Assembly: GCA_964420365.1 (NCBI GenBank)
Contig: CAYQTA010000061.1
Span: 1-35,931, forward strand
Source of the DNA: JAMOQA01 sp964420365
Lineage (GTDB): Bacteria > Acidobacteriota > Polarisedimenticolia > J045
DNA: 35,931 nt
Reading direction: 5' to 3'
The notes below the pieces were generated by a model. That model did not search any database and was not told the DNA's origin. It saw only the letters and a program-made list of their open reading frames with translations. The position numbers and the translations under genes were made by a program. Shown here piece by piece: positions 15,330 through 23,597 of this stretch (its first letter is position 1; every line of letters begins with the position of its first letter).

Positions 15330-15800
15330 TCACTCCTCCGGCAGGGGAGGGTCGTCCGGATCGTCCGCCAGGGCGGAGCCCAGGTCGACCAGCTCGATCC
15401 CGAGCTGCCGGGCGAAGTCGAGGATCCGCTCGTCCCGGTAGAACTCCCCGTAGTAGATCCGGCGGATGCCGGCGTTCGCCAGCAGCTTGAAGCAGTTCCA
15501 GCAGGGGCTGGCCGTCACGTAGATCTCCGCCCCCTCGATGCGGACTCCGTTCCGCGCCGCCTGGACGATGGCGTTGGCCTCGGCGTGGACCGTCCGCACG
15601 CAGTGCCCGTTCTCCATCAGGTGCCCCACCTCGTCGCAGTGGGGCAGGCCGCGAATCGACCCGTTGTAGCCGGTGGAGAGGATCGTCTTGTCCCGGACGA
15701 TCACGGCCCCCACGTGCTTCCGATCGCAGGTGCTGCGCGTGGCGACCACCTGCGCGATCCGCATGAAGTAGGTGTGCCAGTCGGCCCGGCGCCTCGCCAT
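15330..15800 (-). CDS. dCMP deaminase family protein (ComEB-like)
   Basis: 156 residues. A zinc-dependent cytidine/deoxycytidylate deaminase fold: His72-Ala-Glu74 (TVHAEANAI) with Cys100 and Cys103 (SPCWNC) gives the metal site and catalytic Glu. The substrate-side motifs ILSTGYNGSIRGLPHC and NGHCVRTVHAE are those of dCMP deaminase/ComEB rather than of cytidine deaminase. The likely reaction is dCMP to dUMP, feeding dTMP synthesis; a ComEB-like role in DNA uptake was proposed for Bacillus but is not shown here. The start is placed at the ATG at 15800 (GAGGAGGGAG just upstream); extending to 15887 adds a non-conserved Pro-rich stretch. The tail is acidic. Confidence 0.9.
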   Translation of the reverse strand: MARRRADWHTYFMRIAQVVATRSTCDRKHVGAVIVRDKTILSTGYNGSIRGLPHCDEVGHLMENGHCVRTVHAEANAIVQAARNGVRIEGAEIYVTASPCWNCFKLLANAGIRRIYYGEFYRDERILDFARQLGIELVDLGSALADDPDDPPLPEE

Positions 15801-15889
15801 CGGGCTCCCTCCTCTTGCCCCCGGGACGGGGATGGAACATTTTGAAGGTGACGGCGGACCCGGTCGAGCCCCCGCCGGAGGAGGCATGC

Positions 15890-17032
15890 GTGCGAGCCGA
15901 CGAGCCGATCCCCCTCGCCGCCCCGGACATCGGGGAGGAGGAGATCGCGGCGGTGCTGGAGGTTCTCCGGGATCGCCACCTCAGCCTGGGCCCCCGCCTG
16001 CCCGCCTTCGAGCGGACGGTGGCCGACCTGGCGGGCGCCGCCGAGGCGGTCGCCGTGTCGTCCGGCACGGCGGCCCTCCACCTGGTGGTCCATGCCCTCG
16101 GGCTGGGCCCGGGCGACGAGGTCGTGACGACCCCGTTCTCGTTCATCGCCTCGAGCAACTGCCTCCTCTTCGAGGGCGCGACTCCCGTCTTCGCGGATAT
16201 CGATCCCGTCACGTGGGACCTGGACCCGGAGGCCGCCGCGGCGGCGATCACCCCGCGCACCCGGGCCATCCTCCCGGTCCACGTCTTCGGCCGGCCATGC
16301 CCGATGCCCCGCTACCTGGAGATCGCGGCACGGCACGGCCTCGAGGTGATCGAGGATTCCTGCGAGGCGATCGGAACCCTGCTCGACGGCAGGATGGCCG
16401 GTACCTTCGGCCGGGCCGGTGCCTACGCCTTCTACCCCAACAAGCAGGTGACGACCGGGGAGGGGGGCGTGGTCGTCACGGACGACCGCGACCTCGCGCG
16501 GGTCCTGCGTTCCCTGCGGAACCAGGGACGGGGCGAGGACGGGGGATGGCTCGCCCACGAGCGCCTCGGCTGGAACTACCGCATCCCGGACATCCTGTGC
16601 GCCCTCGGGATCGTCCAGGTGCGCCGCCTGGAAACCTTCGTCGCGGCCCGCCAGCGGGTCTTCGAGCTGTACCGCCGGCACCTCGGGGGCATCGAGGAGA
16701 TCGTCCTCCCGGCCGAGCCCCGGGAGAACGAGCGGGTCTCCTGGTTCGTCTACGTCGTCGCCCTGCGGGAAGGAGAGTCGCGGGAGCGCCGGGACGCCGT
16801 CCTGCGGGAACTCTCCCGGCGGGGAATCGGCTGCCGGAACTACTTCGTGCCGATCCACCTCCAGCCCTTCTACCGCGAGCGGTTCGGGCTGCGGGAAGGG
16901 ATGTTCCCCGTCACCGAGTCGGTGGCTTCGCGGACGATCGCCCTGCCCTTCTTCAACGCGCTGACCGAGGACCAGGTGGCCCGGGTGGCGCGGGCGCTGC
17001 GCGAGGCCCTCGACGCCACGCGCAGCCTCTGA
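15890..17032 (+). CDS. DegT/DnrJ/EryC1/StrS aminotransferase
   Basis: 380 residues from a GTG start with GGAGGAGG 5 nt upstream (an ATG four bases earlier is out of frame). A PLP-dependent sugar aminotransferase fold: SSGTAALHL (58-66) for cofactor phosphate, EDSCEAIG (156-163), and AFYPNKQVTTGEGG (180-193) with Lys185 as the expected Schiff-base lysine. Family members aminate nucleotide-linked keto-sugars (usually UDP- or dTDP-linked) for surface polysaccharide or glycoprotein glycans, with glutamate as donor. No sugar dehydratase or glycosyltransferase is adjacent, so the exact sugar cannot be stated. It converges with the response-regulator gene, the stops being only 12 nt apart, and no terminator is seen in that gap. 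Confidence 0.92.
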   Translation: MRADEPIPLAAPDIGEEEIAAVLEVLRDRHLSLGPRLPAFERTVADLAGAAEAVAVSSGTAALHLVVHALGLGPGDEVVTTPFSFIASSNCLLFEGATPVFADIDPVTWDLDPEAAAAAITPRTRAILPVHVFGRPCPMPRYLEIAARHGLEVIEDSCEAIGTLLDGRMAGTFGRAGAYAFYPNKQVTTGEGGVVVTDDRDLARVLRSLRNQGRGEDGGWLAHERLGWNYRIPDILCALGIVQVRRLETFVAARQRVFELYRRHLGGIEEIVLPAEPRENERVSWFVYVVALREGESRERRDAVLRELSRRGIGCRNYFVPIHLQPFYRERFGLREGMFPVTESVASRTIALPFFNALTEDQVARVARALREALDATRSL

Positions 17033-17044
17033 CCGCGGGACCGC

Positions 17045-18436
17045 TCAGGCTCCCGGTGCCCGGTTCCGGGACCAGCGGGGGTGGGTGATCCGGTACTTCT
17101 GGATCTTGTAGTTCATCACGCGGCTGCTGATCCCGAGGAACTTCGCGGCGTCCTTCTGCACCCAGTCGTTCATTCGCAGGGCCTCGAGGATGGCCATCTT
17201 CTCGATCTCCTCGAGGGGAATCCCCTCCGGCGGCAGGCGCAGGACGCTGCCGAGCCGCCCCTGCTCCTCCGGGCGGGAGCCCCCGATGGAGATGTCCTTC
17301 GGCTCGATGATCTCCCCGTCGGCCATCAGGACCGCCCGCTCGATCGTGTTCTCCAGCTCCCGGATGTTTCCCGGCCAGTTGTAGCGGGTGAGCAGCCGCA
17401 GGGCGGCCGGGGAGAATCCCCGCATCGGCTTCTTCATGTCCCGGGCGAACCGCTCGAGGAACGTGGTCGCCAGCGGGATGATGTCCTCCTTGCGCTCCCG
17501 GAGCGGGGGCATCCGGATCGTGACGACGTTCAGCCGGTAGTACAGGTCTTCCCGGAACTCGCCGGCCTCGATCGCCTCCTCGAGGTCCCGGTTGGTCGCG
17601 GCGATCAGCCGGACGTCGGAGCGAATCGTACGCGTCCCGCCGAGGCGTTCGAACTCGCGTTCCTGGAGGACCCGGAGCACCTTGGCCTGGGTGGCCAGCG
17701 ACATCGTCCCGATCTCGTCGAGGAAGAGCGTGCCCTCGTTCGCCAGCTCGAACCGCCCGATCCGCTGGCGGTCCGCCCCCGTGAAGGCACCCCGCTCGTG
17801 CCCGAACAGCTCCGACTCCAGGAGGTTCTCCGGCAGGGCTGCGCAGTTCACCTTGACGAACGGACCGTCCTTCCGGGCGGAGTTGCGGTGGATCGCCTCG
17901 GCGATCAGCTCCTTGCCGGTGCCCGTCTCGCCCAGGACCAGGACCGTCGCGTTGGAGGGGGCCACCTTGGAGATCACGTCGAAGATGCGTCGCATCGCCG
18001 GGCTCTCGCCGACGATGTTGTCGAAGCGGTGGACGAGCTCGCGCCGATCGGCGAGCATCAGCCGCGTGATCAGGCGCCGATGTTCCAGGGCGCGCTCCGC
18101 CTTCAGCTCGAGCTCCTCGAGCTGGAACGGCTTCTGGATGTAGTCGTAGGCCCCGAGGCGCATCGCCTCGACGGCGCCCTCCACGGTCCCGTAGGCCGTG
18201 ATCATGATCACCGCCACCTGGTCGTTGATCATCCGGATGCGGCGAAGCAGCTCCAGGCCGTCGATGCCCGGCATCCTGTAGTCCGTGATCACGAGGTCGA
18301 AGAGCTGGGCGCGGACCTCCTCGAGCGCCTGCTCGCCGTCCTCCGCCTCGACGACCTCGTGGCCGGCGTCACGGAACGCCTCGGCGATGCCTTCCCTGAG
18401 GTTCCGCTCGTCCTCCGCGACGAGGATCTTGCGCAT
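17045..18436 (-). CDS. Sigma-54-dependent response regulator (NtrC family)
   Basis: 463 residues, full three-domain architecture. The receiver domain (1-120) has phospho-acceptor Asp52 (ITDYRMPG), acidic residues Glu8/Asp9 and Lys102. The AAA+ domain (about 140-370) has Walker A GETGTGKE (169-176), the sigma-54-contact loop GAFTGA (216-221), Walker B TLFLDEIG (236-243) and the R-finger region FREDLYYRLNV. A Fis-type helix-turn-helix ends it (WVQKDAAKFLGISSRVMNYK, about 425-444). It activates RNA polymerase-sigma-54 by ATP hydrolysis when phosphorylated. It overlaps the upstream kinase gene by 1 nt (TGATG), so the two are translated together. Two strong sigma-54 promoters lie 4-5 kb upstream on the same strand, before the secreted FN3-protein genes, and are its most obvious targets. 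Confidence 0.95.
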   Translation of the reverse strand: MRKILVAEDERNLREGIAEAFRDAGHEVVEAEDGEQALEEVRAQLFDLVITDYRMPGIDGLELLRRIRMINDQVAVIMITAYGTVEGAVEAMRLGAYDYIQKPFQLEELELKAERALEHRRLITRLMLADRRELVHRFDNIVGESPAMRRIFDVISKVAPSNATVLVLGETGTGKELIAEAIHRNSARKDGPFVKVNCAALPENLLESELFGHERGAFTGADRQRIGRFELANEGTLFLDEIGTMSLATQAKVLRVLQEREFERLGGTRTIRSDVRLIAATNRDLEEAIEAGEFREDLYYRLNVVTIRMPPLRERKEDIIPLATTFLERFARDMKKPMRGFSPAALRLLTRYNWPGNIRELENTIERAVLMADGEIIEPKDISIGGSRPEEQGRLGSVLRLPPEGIPLEEIEKMAILEALRMNDWVQKDAAKFLGISSRVMNYKIQKYRITHPRWSRNRAPGA

Positions 18437-19554
18437 CACGCCTCCCCGGTCCCCGGGTCGTCCCCGCAGGAGGTGTCCCCGGTGGGCAGCCGGACGAGGA
18501 AGGCCGCACCCTCCCCGGGCCGGGACCGGACATCGATCATGCCATGGTGGCACTCGACGATCTTCCGGGCCAGTGCGAGGCCGATTCCGGACCCCTCCTG
18601 CTTGGTCGTCACGAACGGGTAGAAGATCTTTTCCAGCACCTCGGGCTCGATCCCGGGCCCGGTGTCCCGGATCTCGACCTCGATCGCGCCGGGACTGCAG
18701 CCGGGCCGCGCGATCGCCCGCAGGGCCACCGTCACCCGGCCCCGCCCCGCCATCGCCTCGCAGGCGTTGACCAGCAGGTTGACGAAGACCTGCCGCAGGT
18801 GGTTGGCGTCGACGGCGACCGGTGGCGCCGCCGGATCGTACTCCCGCACGACGCGCACGCCCTCCGCGCCGCAGCGGGTGAGGGCCTCCTCGATGGCCGC
18901 GTCGAGGAGGGGCGCGAGGGGCTGGGCCTTCCGCTCCAGCCGGATCGCCCGGGCGAACTCCAGCGCGTGGGTGACCGTCCGGCTCATCCGGGCGACCTCC
19001 GTCGCGATCTTCTCCACGAGCCGCCGTTCCTCCTCCCGGTCCTGGAGCTTCCGGCGCAGGAGGGTGGCGGTGACGTCGATCGACGCCAGGGGATTGCGGA
19101 TCTCGTGGGCGAGGGAGGCGGCCATCTGCCCCAGGGCGGCCAGCCGGTCCCGGAGCCGCTCCTGCTCCTCCTGGCGCTCGACCTGGGTGAGATCCTTGAA
19201 GAAGAGGGCGATTCCCTCCGGGCCGTCGTCCCCCGGGATCGTGCTGACGGTGAACCCGATGGTCCGCCCGTCGTCCTCCCGGGAGCGGATCTCCATCTCG
19301 GCCCGGTTCGGGAGGTGGCTCATCTCGAGGGAGGCCCGCAGCACCTCCGCGAGACGTGGATGCCGGGACAGGACCTCCTCCACCGGCCGCCCCGGCTCCA
19401 CCGGTCCGTCCAGGTCGAGGATCTGGCGGGCGATGTCGTTGACCGTCACGACGAGTCCGCCGCGGTCGACGGTCATCACCCCGCACCGCATCCCCTCGAC
19501 GACACGCCGGAAGAACGCGTCGGTGACCGGCGCTCGCACGGCTTCACCTGGCAT
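18436..19554 (-). CDS. Soluble PAS-domain sensor histidine kinase
   Basis: 372 residues, no membrane-spanning segment, so probably cytoplasmic. A PAS domain covers about 13-120 (GVMTVDRGGLVVTVNDIARQ). The HisKA domain has His150 (AASLAHEIRNPLASID), typical of NtrB/AtoS-like kinases. The HATPase_c domain has Asn263 (N box), DTGPG (297-301) and GSGIGLAL (321-328). It should phosphorylate Asp52 of the regulator encoded immediately downstream. What the PAS domain senses (ligand, redox or partner) is not visible; a lone Cys24 lies in it. The ATG at 19554 has GGAGG 11 nt upstream; the open frame further up has no conserved features. Transcription likely starts from the TTGACG/GAGATT promoter at 19626-19598. 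Confidence 0.93.
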   Translation of the reverse strand: MPGEAVRAPVTDAFFRRVVEGMRCGVMTVDRGGLVVTVNDIARQILDLDGPVEPGRPVEEVLSRHPRLAEVLRASLEMSHLPNRAEMEIRSREDDGRTIGFTVSTIPGDDGPEGIALFFKDLTQVERQEEQERLRDRLAALGQMAASLAHEIRNPLASIDVTATLLRRKLQDREEERRLVEKIATEVARMSRTVTHALEFARAIRLERKAQPLAPLLDAAIEEALTRCGAEGVRVVREYDPAAPPVAVDANHLRQVFVNLLVNACEAMAGRGRVTVALRAIARPGCSPGAIEVEIRDTGPGIEPEVLEKIFYPFVTTKQEGSGIGLALARKIVECHHGMIDVRSRPGEGAAFLVRLPTGDTSCGDDPGTGEA

Positions 19555-19597
19555 CAGGGGCACGTCCTCCCGTCCAGGGGCCCCCGCCCCCTCGTCG

Positions 19598-19626
19598 AAT
19601 CTCGGGGTCCAGGCCCCCCCCGTCAA
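19598..19626 (-). promoter_or_regulatory. Sigma-70-type promoter of the two-component operon
   Basis: On the minus strand: TTGACG (19626-19621), a 17-nt spacer, then GAGATT (19603-19598). The -35 overlaps the stop codon of the preceding dockerin-like gene. Near-identical in layout to the purDE promoter (TTGACA, 17 nt, GAGAAT), so the kinase and regulator can be made independently of the sigma-54 operon upstream. Confidence 0.6.
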
Positions 19627-20429
19627 GGAGCCTGCCCCCGGGCGGCCGCCTCCGCGGGCCGATTCCGGCGGGCGGTCTCCCGTGCCCGGCGGAGACGCGC
19701 CTCGAGAAGGGCCCGGTCCTCGCCGTCGATCACGCCGTCCCCGTTGGGGTCCCAGCGCAGGCGGTACCGGGGGTCGTTCCTCGTGACGCCGAAGAGCGAC
19801 TCCACGGGACCGAGGTCGGCCTCGTCGACCCGGCCCGAACCGTCCAGGTCGAGCACCTCGGGATGGTGCTCGAAGAACTCCTCGGCCTTGCGAACCGGGT
19901 TGACGACGGTGACGTCCCCGGGCCGGAGAACGAGGTCGCGGTCGGCCATCACCTCGAGGACGAGAAGATCGTGGCGGACGACGGTCGCCTCGAGCACCCG
20001 GACTCCTTCCGGGTGCGGCACGACCTCCGCGCCGTCCGCGAAGTTGGAGCCGTGCAGGGAGACCCAGGAACGCCGGCCGGCCTCGATCTCGCCGTCGACC
20101 TCGCGGACCTCGGGCGCGGGCAGGGTCACCAGCTCGGCGCTCGGCTTCCGGGCCCGGTTCCCGAACCGGTCGTACGGGCGGATGCGAACCCGGTACACCC
20201 GCCCGTCTTCGAGGCCGGAGAGGTAGATCCGGGGTTCCTCCCCCGCGTCGAGCACCTGGAGGAGGTGGCCTTCCGCGTCGAGGAGTTCCACGTCGTAGCC
20301 GGCGGTCATCTCGTCGACGGCGGGCGCCCACGTGAGGCTCAGGCTTCCCGCCCGGACCGCCGGTGCGGCGCACAGGAACACCGCAGCGGCCAGGATCACG
20401 AGGGAACGGAGACGCGGGGTCATGGTCAT
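19623..20429 (-). CDS. Secreted FN3-TIG protein with dockerin-like end
   Basis: 268 residues. Signal peptide about 27 residues (LRSLVILAAAVFLCAAPAVRA). A fibronectin type III domain follows (about 28-105; SLSLTWAPAVDEMTAGYDVE), then a TIG/IPT-like domain (about 106-185), then a pair of Ca-binding dockerin-like loops: LDLDGSGRVDEADL and DPNGDGVIDGEDR, about 36 residues apart. Dockerins bind cohesins in cellulosomes, but many unrelated secreted proteins carry such Ca loops, so only extracellular Ca binding is inferred. The ATG at 20429 is chosen for its GGAGG 8 nt upstream; an ATG at 20444 overlapping the previous stop is possible. It lies 14 nt after the 609-residue protein gene and is probably in its sigma-54-driven transcript. 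Confidence 0.83.
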   Translation of the reverse strand: MTMTPRLRSLVILAAAVFLCAAPAVRAGSLSLTWAPAVDEMTAGYDVELLDAEGHLLQVLDAGEEPRIYLSGLEDGRVYRVRIRPYDRFGNRARKPSAELVTLPAPEVREVDGEIEAGRRSWVSLHGSNFADGAEVVPHPEGVRVLEATVVRHDLLVLEVMADRDLVLRPGDVTVVNPVRKAEEFFEHHPEVLDLDGSGRVDEADLGPVESLFGVTRNDPRYRLRWDPNGDGVIDGEDRALLEARLRRARETARRNRPAEAAARGQAP

Positions 20430-20443
20430 CGCGAGGTCCTCCA

Positions 20444-22273
20444 TCACTCGGCCACCGCGAGGGTCTCGCCCATCGCCTCGGCGGAGACCTCGGTGGAGAA
20501 CGGGATCTTCAGCTTGCGGGGCCTTCGGATCACGGCGGTACCGTCACCGACCTCGAGCCGGACCCCGGCCTTCCCCGTCCGGACGATCAGCTTGTACTTC
20601 CGGCCCGGGTCCAGGGGCCGGGCGGGCCGCAGGATCACCGTGCGGCCGTCGTCCGAGAGGGTCGGTGCCTCCGCGAGGGAAACGTTCTTCTTGCCCCGCT
20701 TGATGCGGAAGACGCCCGTGTTGAGGGAGGCCTTGGCCACCGGGTAGCGGAACGTCACGTGGAAGTCGGCATCCACCGGAACGGCGGAGTTCTCGGCGGG
20801 GAGCTCGCTGGCCGGCACGAGCTCGCCGCTGCTCTCCGAGTCCGGATCGCTCCAGCGCACCTCGAGGAGGCCGTCCTCGGCGGTCCAACCGGGGCTCGTG
20901 CACCACTTCTCGCCGAGGAAGAGCTCTCCATGGCCCGCCGCCTCGAGGCGCTTGCGGACCTTCTTCCCCTTGATCTTCACGCAGGTCACGTAGGTTGCCC
21001 CGGCCTCGAGCGGCCCGGCCAGGTCGAGAACGACCGTGCGACCACCGTTGGTGAAGCGGGGAGAACCGGGGGCGAGGGGCACGGCCTTCTTCTTCGCCCG
21101 GACCAGGAACATCCCGGCGAGCTGGTCGGCAGAGAACAGCTCGGCGAGGGGACTCATGTCCCGGTCGAAGTCGATCGTCACGCTCCCGAGGTCGAGGGAG
21201 ACCCCGGTGTCTCCCGCCGCGGGGAAACTGCCGGTGATCGAGGCGGTCCCCGAGGACGGGGAGTCGTCTCCCGCGACGCGGAAACCGGTCCCCTGCTTCC
21301 AGTCCCGCTCCAACGGGTTGCCGGCCAGGTCGGCGACACCGCCGTCGCCTCCCCGGACGTGGATGCGATAGCGCTTCCCGGCCGCCAGGGGGTTCGCCGG
21401 AACGATCGTGACCGTCGAGCCGTCGACCCGGGGAGAGCCGACATCCTGCGGGATGGACCGGCCCCTGTCGTCGAGGAGCCGCACCGTGGACGTGGTCACG
21501 GTCGCCGGATCGACGGGCTCGGAGAACCGCACCTGCGGCCGCACCGTGGCCGGGACTCCGGTGGCGCCATCCGCCGGCTCGGCGCTGCGCACGGTCGGAG
21601 GCGTCTCGTCCACGGGCTTGCGGGTCACCTCGAAGGCACGGGAGCGGGTCCGGTAGACCCAGCGGTGGTTTGCCGGGTCGGAGTACGTGAGATCAGGGTT
21701 CTCGACCGTCAGCGCGACCCACCCCAGGTCGGCATCGTCCGCCGCGCTGATCGTGACGCGAATCCTCGTGCAGGACTCGACGACGGTCTTCTTCACGACG
21801 ACGCCCGGCCAGGTGATCTTCACCCGGGCCGGGGGGCGCGAGGGATTGCCATCCTCGCCGGGATAGAAGTTCGTGCCGCTGACGGTGAAGGTCAGCGTCT
21901 CCCCCTGCTCGATCGCGCCGGGAGAGACCGACGTGATCTCCGGGCGGGGCCAGCCGACCACCCGGTTGCTGTCGGTCGGGCTCTCGAGACCGCCGGTGTC
22001 GTAGGCGCGGACGGAGAAGTACCAGGTCGTGCAGTTGGCGAGCCCGGTGACCGTCGTGCTGGTCACGTTCCCCACGTCCTTCGAGTGGTCGTGGGACCCG
22101 GGTGACTGCCCCCAGTAGACCCGGTAGCCCGCGACGTCGGCGTCCGGTACGGCGTTCCAGCGCAGGGACACCGTCCCGGCCAGGACCGGCAGCGAGAGCA
22201 GGAGCAGCATCGCGACCACGACCGGGATCGCACCCCGGCCGGTTCCCGTGCAGGACTTCCTCGGACGGATCAC
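20444..22273 (-). CDS. Large secreted FN3-TIG-Big_5 repeat protein
   Basis: 609 residues from a GTG start (GGGGAG 8 nt upstream). Signal peptide about 32 residues ending LPVLA. Domains in order: fibronectin III (33-110; AGYRVYWGQSP, SVRAYDTGGLES), TIG/IPT (about 112-215, with a Cys near its middle), then three bacterial Ig-like Big_5/SbsA-type domains (about 228-330, 345-460, 520-605). The first of these carries the typical PADGATGV, RFSEPVDPATV and ADLAGNPL motifs. No catalytic motif, LPXTG, PEP-CTERM or membrane anchor is seen, so it may be a released or surface-assembled scaffold protein. The FN3 domain is nearly identical in key blocks to that of the next upstream gene (SKDVGNVTSTT). A sigma-54 promoter at 22344-22329 should drive it. 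Confidence 0.87.
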   Translation of the reverse strand: MIRPRKSCTGTGRGAIPVVVAMLLLLSLPVLAGTVSLRWNAVPDADVAGYRVYWGQSPGSHDHSKDVGNVTSTTVTGLANCTTWYFSVRAYDTGGLESPTDSNRVVGWPRPEITSVSPGAIEQGETLTFTVSGTNFYPGEDGNPSRPPARVKITWPGVVVKKTVVESCTRIRVTISAADDADLGWVALTVENPDLTYSDPANHRWVYRTRSRAFEVTRKPVDETPPTVRSAEPADGATGVPATVRPQVRFSEPVDPATVTTSTVRLLDDRGRSIPQDVGSPRVDGSTVTIVPANPLAAGKRYRIHVRGGDGGVADLAGNPLERDWKQGTGFRVAGDDSPSSGTASITGSFPAAGDTGVSLDLGSVTIDFDRDMSPLAELFSADQLAGMFLVRAKKKAVPLAPGSPRFTNGGRTVVLDLAGPLEAGATYVTCVKIKGKKVRKRLEAAGHGELFLGEKWCTSPGWTAEDGLLEVRWSDPDSESSGELVPASELPAENSAVPVDADFHVTFRYPVAKASLNTGVFRIKRGKKNVSLAEAPTLSDDGRTVILRPARPLDPGRKYKLIVRTGKAGVRLEVGDGTAVIRRPRKLKIPFSTEVSAEAMGETLAVAE

Positions 22274-22328
22274 TGGTCGGCTCCCCTCTCCTCCTCCCCG
22301 GTGGACAGCGGACCTCCATCCCTCTTAG

Positions 22329-22344
22329 AGCAACCCCCGTTCCA
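22329..22344 (-). promoter_or_regulatory. Sigma-54 promoter of the 609-residue protein gene
   Basis: On the minus strand TGGAACGGGGGTTGCT (22344-22329): GG and GC are exactly 10 nt apart and TTGCT is a perfect -12 element; only one base of the TGGCACG -24 box differs. The predicted start is near 22318, about 45 nt before the GTG. Confidence 0.75.
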
Positions 22345-22368
22345 ACGGGCTTCGACCGCCCGCGATAC

Positions 22369-22394
22369 CTGCCAAGTCACCATGTATCTGGCAG
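22369..22394. promoter_or_regulatory. Dyad between activator site and sigma-54 promoter
   Basis: CTGCCA (22369-22374), 14 nt, TGGCAG (22389-22394), centred about 40 bp upstream of the -24 box. An overlapping GATAC/GTATC pair (22364-22368, 22384-22388) interleaves with it. The stretch is visibly less GC-rich than its surroundings. Possible binding site of an accessory regulator or bending protein. Confidence 0.4.
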
Positions 22395-22430
22395 TTGCAT
22401 TCCGTTCACGCGCACCGAGCACCCCTCCCG

Positions 22431-22448
22431 GATTCCGCTTTCGTAATC
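22431..22448. promoter_or_regulatory. Candidate enhancer (activator) site B
   Basis: GATTCCGCTTTCGTAATC, a partial dyad (GATT-N10-AATC) lying 100 bp upstream of the -12 element of the sigma-54 promoter, in the range used by NtrC-type activators. 13 of 18 positions match site A (23708-23725). Confidence 0.45.
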
Positions 22449-22503
22449 AGGCTTGCAGGCAGGGTGGGCAGCCCGGGGATCTCCCGACGCGCCGCAAGGC
22501 GAC

Positions 22504-22530
22504 GGGGGCGGGGCCCTCGTCCCCGCCCCC
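22504..22530 (-). terminator. Terminator of the 322-residue protein gene
   Basis: A perfect 10-bp stem (GGGGGCGGGG 22504-22513, CCCCGCCCCC 22521-22530) with a 7-nt loop, 31 nt beyond the stop on the minus strand. It isolates this gene from the downstream operon, consistent with each having its own sigma-54 promoter. Confidence 0.6.
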
Positions 22531-22561
22531 GCCCCGGACGCTTCCCCGGGACCGGAACCAC

Positions 22562-23530
22562 TCAGTGCACGTCGGACCGTCGCAGCCCCGACACGTTCCC
22601 CGGGGGCAGGTTCTCGGTCGTGAACCCGGTCGGCTGGGTCCAGGTCGAGTCCATCGGGTTCCCGTCCCGGTCCTTCACGCCGTTCGCCCCACCGATCACC
22701 CGGACCCGGTATCGCGTCCGCTCCGCGAGGGACCGGGCGGGGGTGATCGTGACGGTCTTTCCGTCGGCGGAGAGGGCGGGCGATCCGCTCGCCTGCGCCA
22801 CCCGGTTTCCGTCCGGGTCGAGGAGCTGGACCGTCTCCGGCGTCACGGAAGCCGGGTCGAGGGGCTCGGAGAAGAACACCCTCGGGTGCACGTCCACGTC
22901 GATCCCGGTCGCCCCGTCGGCCGGGTCGGTGCCCGTCACCGAGGGTCCCTCCGTGTCGGCGGCGTTCACGGTGAACACCGCGACCCCGGTCCCGAAGCTG
23001 CGGTCCGGGTTGGTGACGGTGACGTTCCGCGCCCCCGTCGGAGCGTCCGCCGCGATCTCGATGTCGACCGAGAGCTCGGTGCAGGAGACGAACCGGGTTG
23101 CCAGCACCGCGATCCCCTCGCCCGAGAACTCGACGGTGGCCCCGTCGTCGAACGACTCGCCCTTCACGGCGACCGTCAGCCGCTCTCCCTGGTCCCCGGA
23201 GGACGGGGAGGTCGAGCGAACGACCGGCCGCGGCAGGCCGACCAGCTCGTCCGAGTACGCGTCCGACTCCAGTCCCCCGGTGTCGTACGCCTTGACCGCG
23301 ATGTAGTAGCGGGTGCAGGGATCGAGATCGGTCAGGGTCGTCGACGTGACGTTGCCCACGTCCTTGGAGTGCGTGTAGGTCCGCGACGACGTCCCCCAGT
23401 AGACCTTGTAACCCGCCACGTCGGCGTCCGATACGGGATCCCACGCGATCGAGATGGTGCCGGCGTGGGCGAGGCCGGCCGCGAGGGTGGCGAGGACCAG
23501 CAGGACGAGAACGGGGCGCATCCGGCGCAT
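22562..23530 (-). CDS. Secreted FN3-TIG-Big_5 protein
   Basis: 322 residues. Signal peptide about 23 residues (LVLLVLATLAAGLAHA). Fibronectin III about 24-105 (AGYKVYWGTSS, SKDVGNVTSTTLTDL, VKAYDTGGLES), TIG about 107-200 (STSPSSGDQGERLTVAVKGE; Cys in RFVSCTELS), one Big_5 Ig-like domain about 208-310 (TDPADGATGIDVDV, FFSEPLDPASV). It is a shorter paralogue of the 609-residue protein: the first two domains match in order and sequence and it lacks two of the three Big_5 domains. It has no enzyme motif or wall/membrane anchor; the C-terminus is a short polar tail. ATG at 23530 with GAGGAGG upstream. A near-perfect sigma-54 promoter precedes it. Confidence 0.87.
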   Translation of the reverse strand: MRRMRPVLVLLVLATLAAGLAHAGTISIAWDPVSDADVAGYKVYWGTSSRTYTHSKDVGNVTSTTLTDLDPCTRYYIAVKAYDTGGLESDAYSDELVGLPRPVVRSTSPSSGDQGERLTVAVKGESFDDGATVEFSGEGIAVLATRFVSCTELSVDIEIAADAPTGARNVTVTNPDRSFGTGVAVFTVNAADTEGPSVTGTDPADGATGIDVDVHPRVFFSEPLDPASVTPETVQLLDPDGNRVAQASGSPALSADGKTVTITPARSLAERTRYRVRVIGGANGVKDRDGNPMDSTWTQPTGFTTENLPPGNVSGLRRSDVH

Positions 23531-23597
23531 CGGAACCTCCTCCTCGGATCGGGAACCGCCCGGCCGGGCACCACCGGGACGGCGGATGAACGTGGGG

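Noticed and set aside
22274..22561. A c-di-GMP (GEMM) riboswitch in the region upstream of the 609-residue protein
   Set aside because: Searched by eye for the GGCAAACC / ACGCAAAGCC / GGGTTACC core on both strands; only scattered fragments such as CGCAAGGC occur, and the region is mostly upstream of the predicted transcript start.
19623..23530. PEP-CTERM, LPXTG or autotransporter anchors in the secreted FN3 proteins
   Set aside because: The C-termini are polar tails or dockerin-like helices without a hydrophobic segment, sorting motif or barrel.
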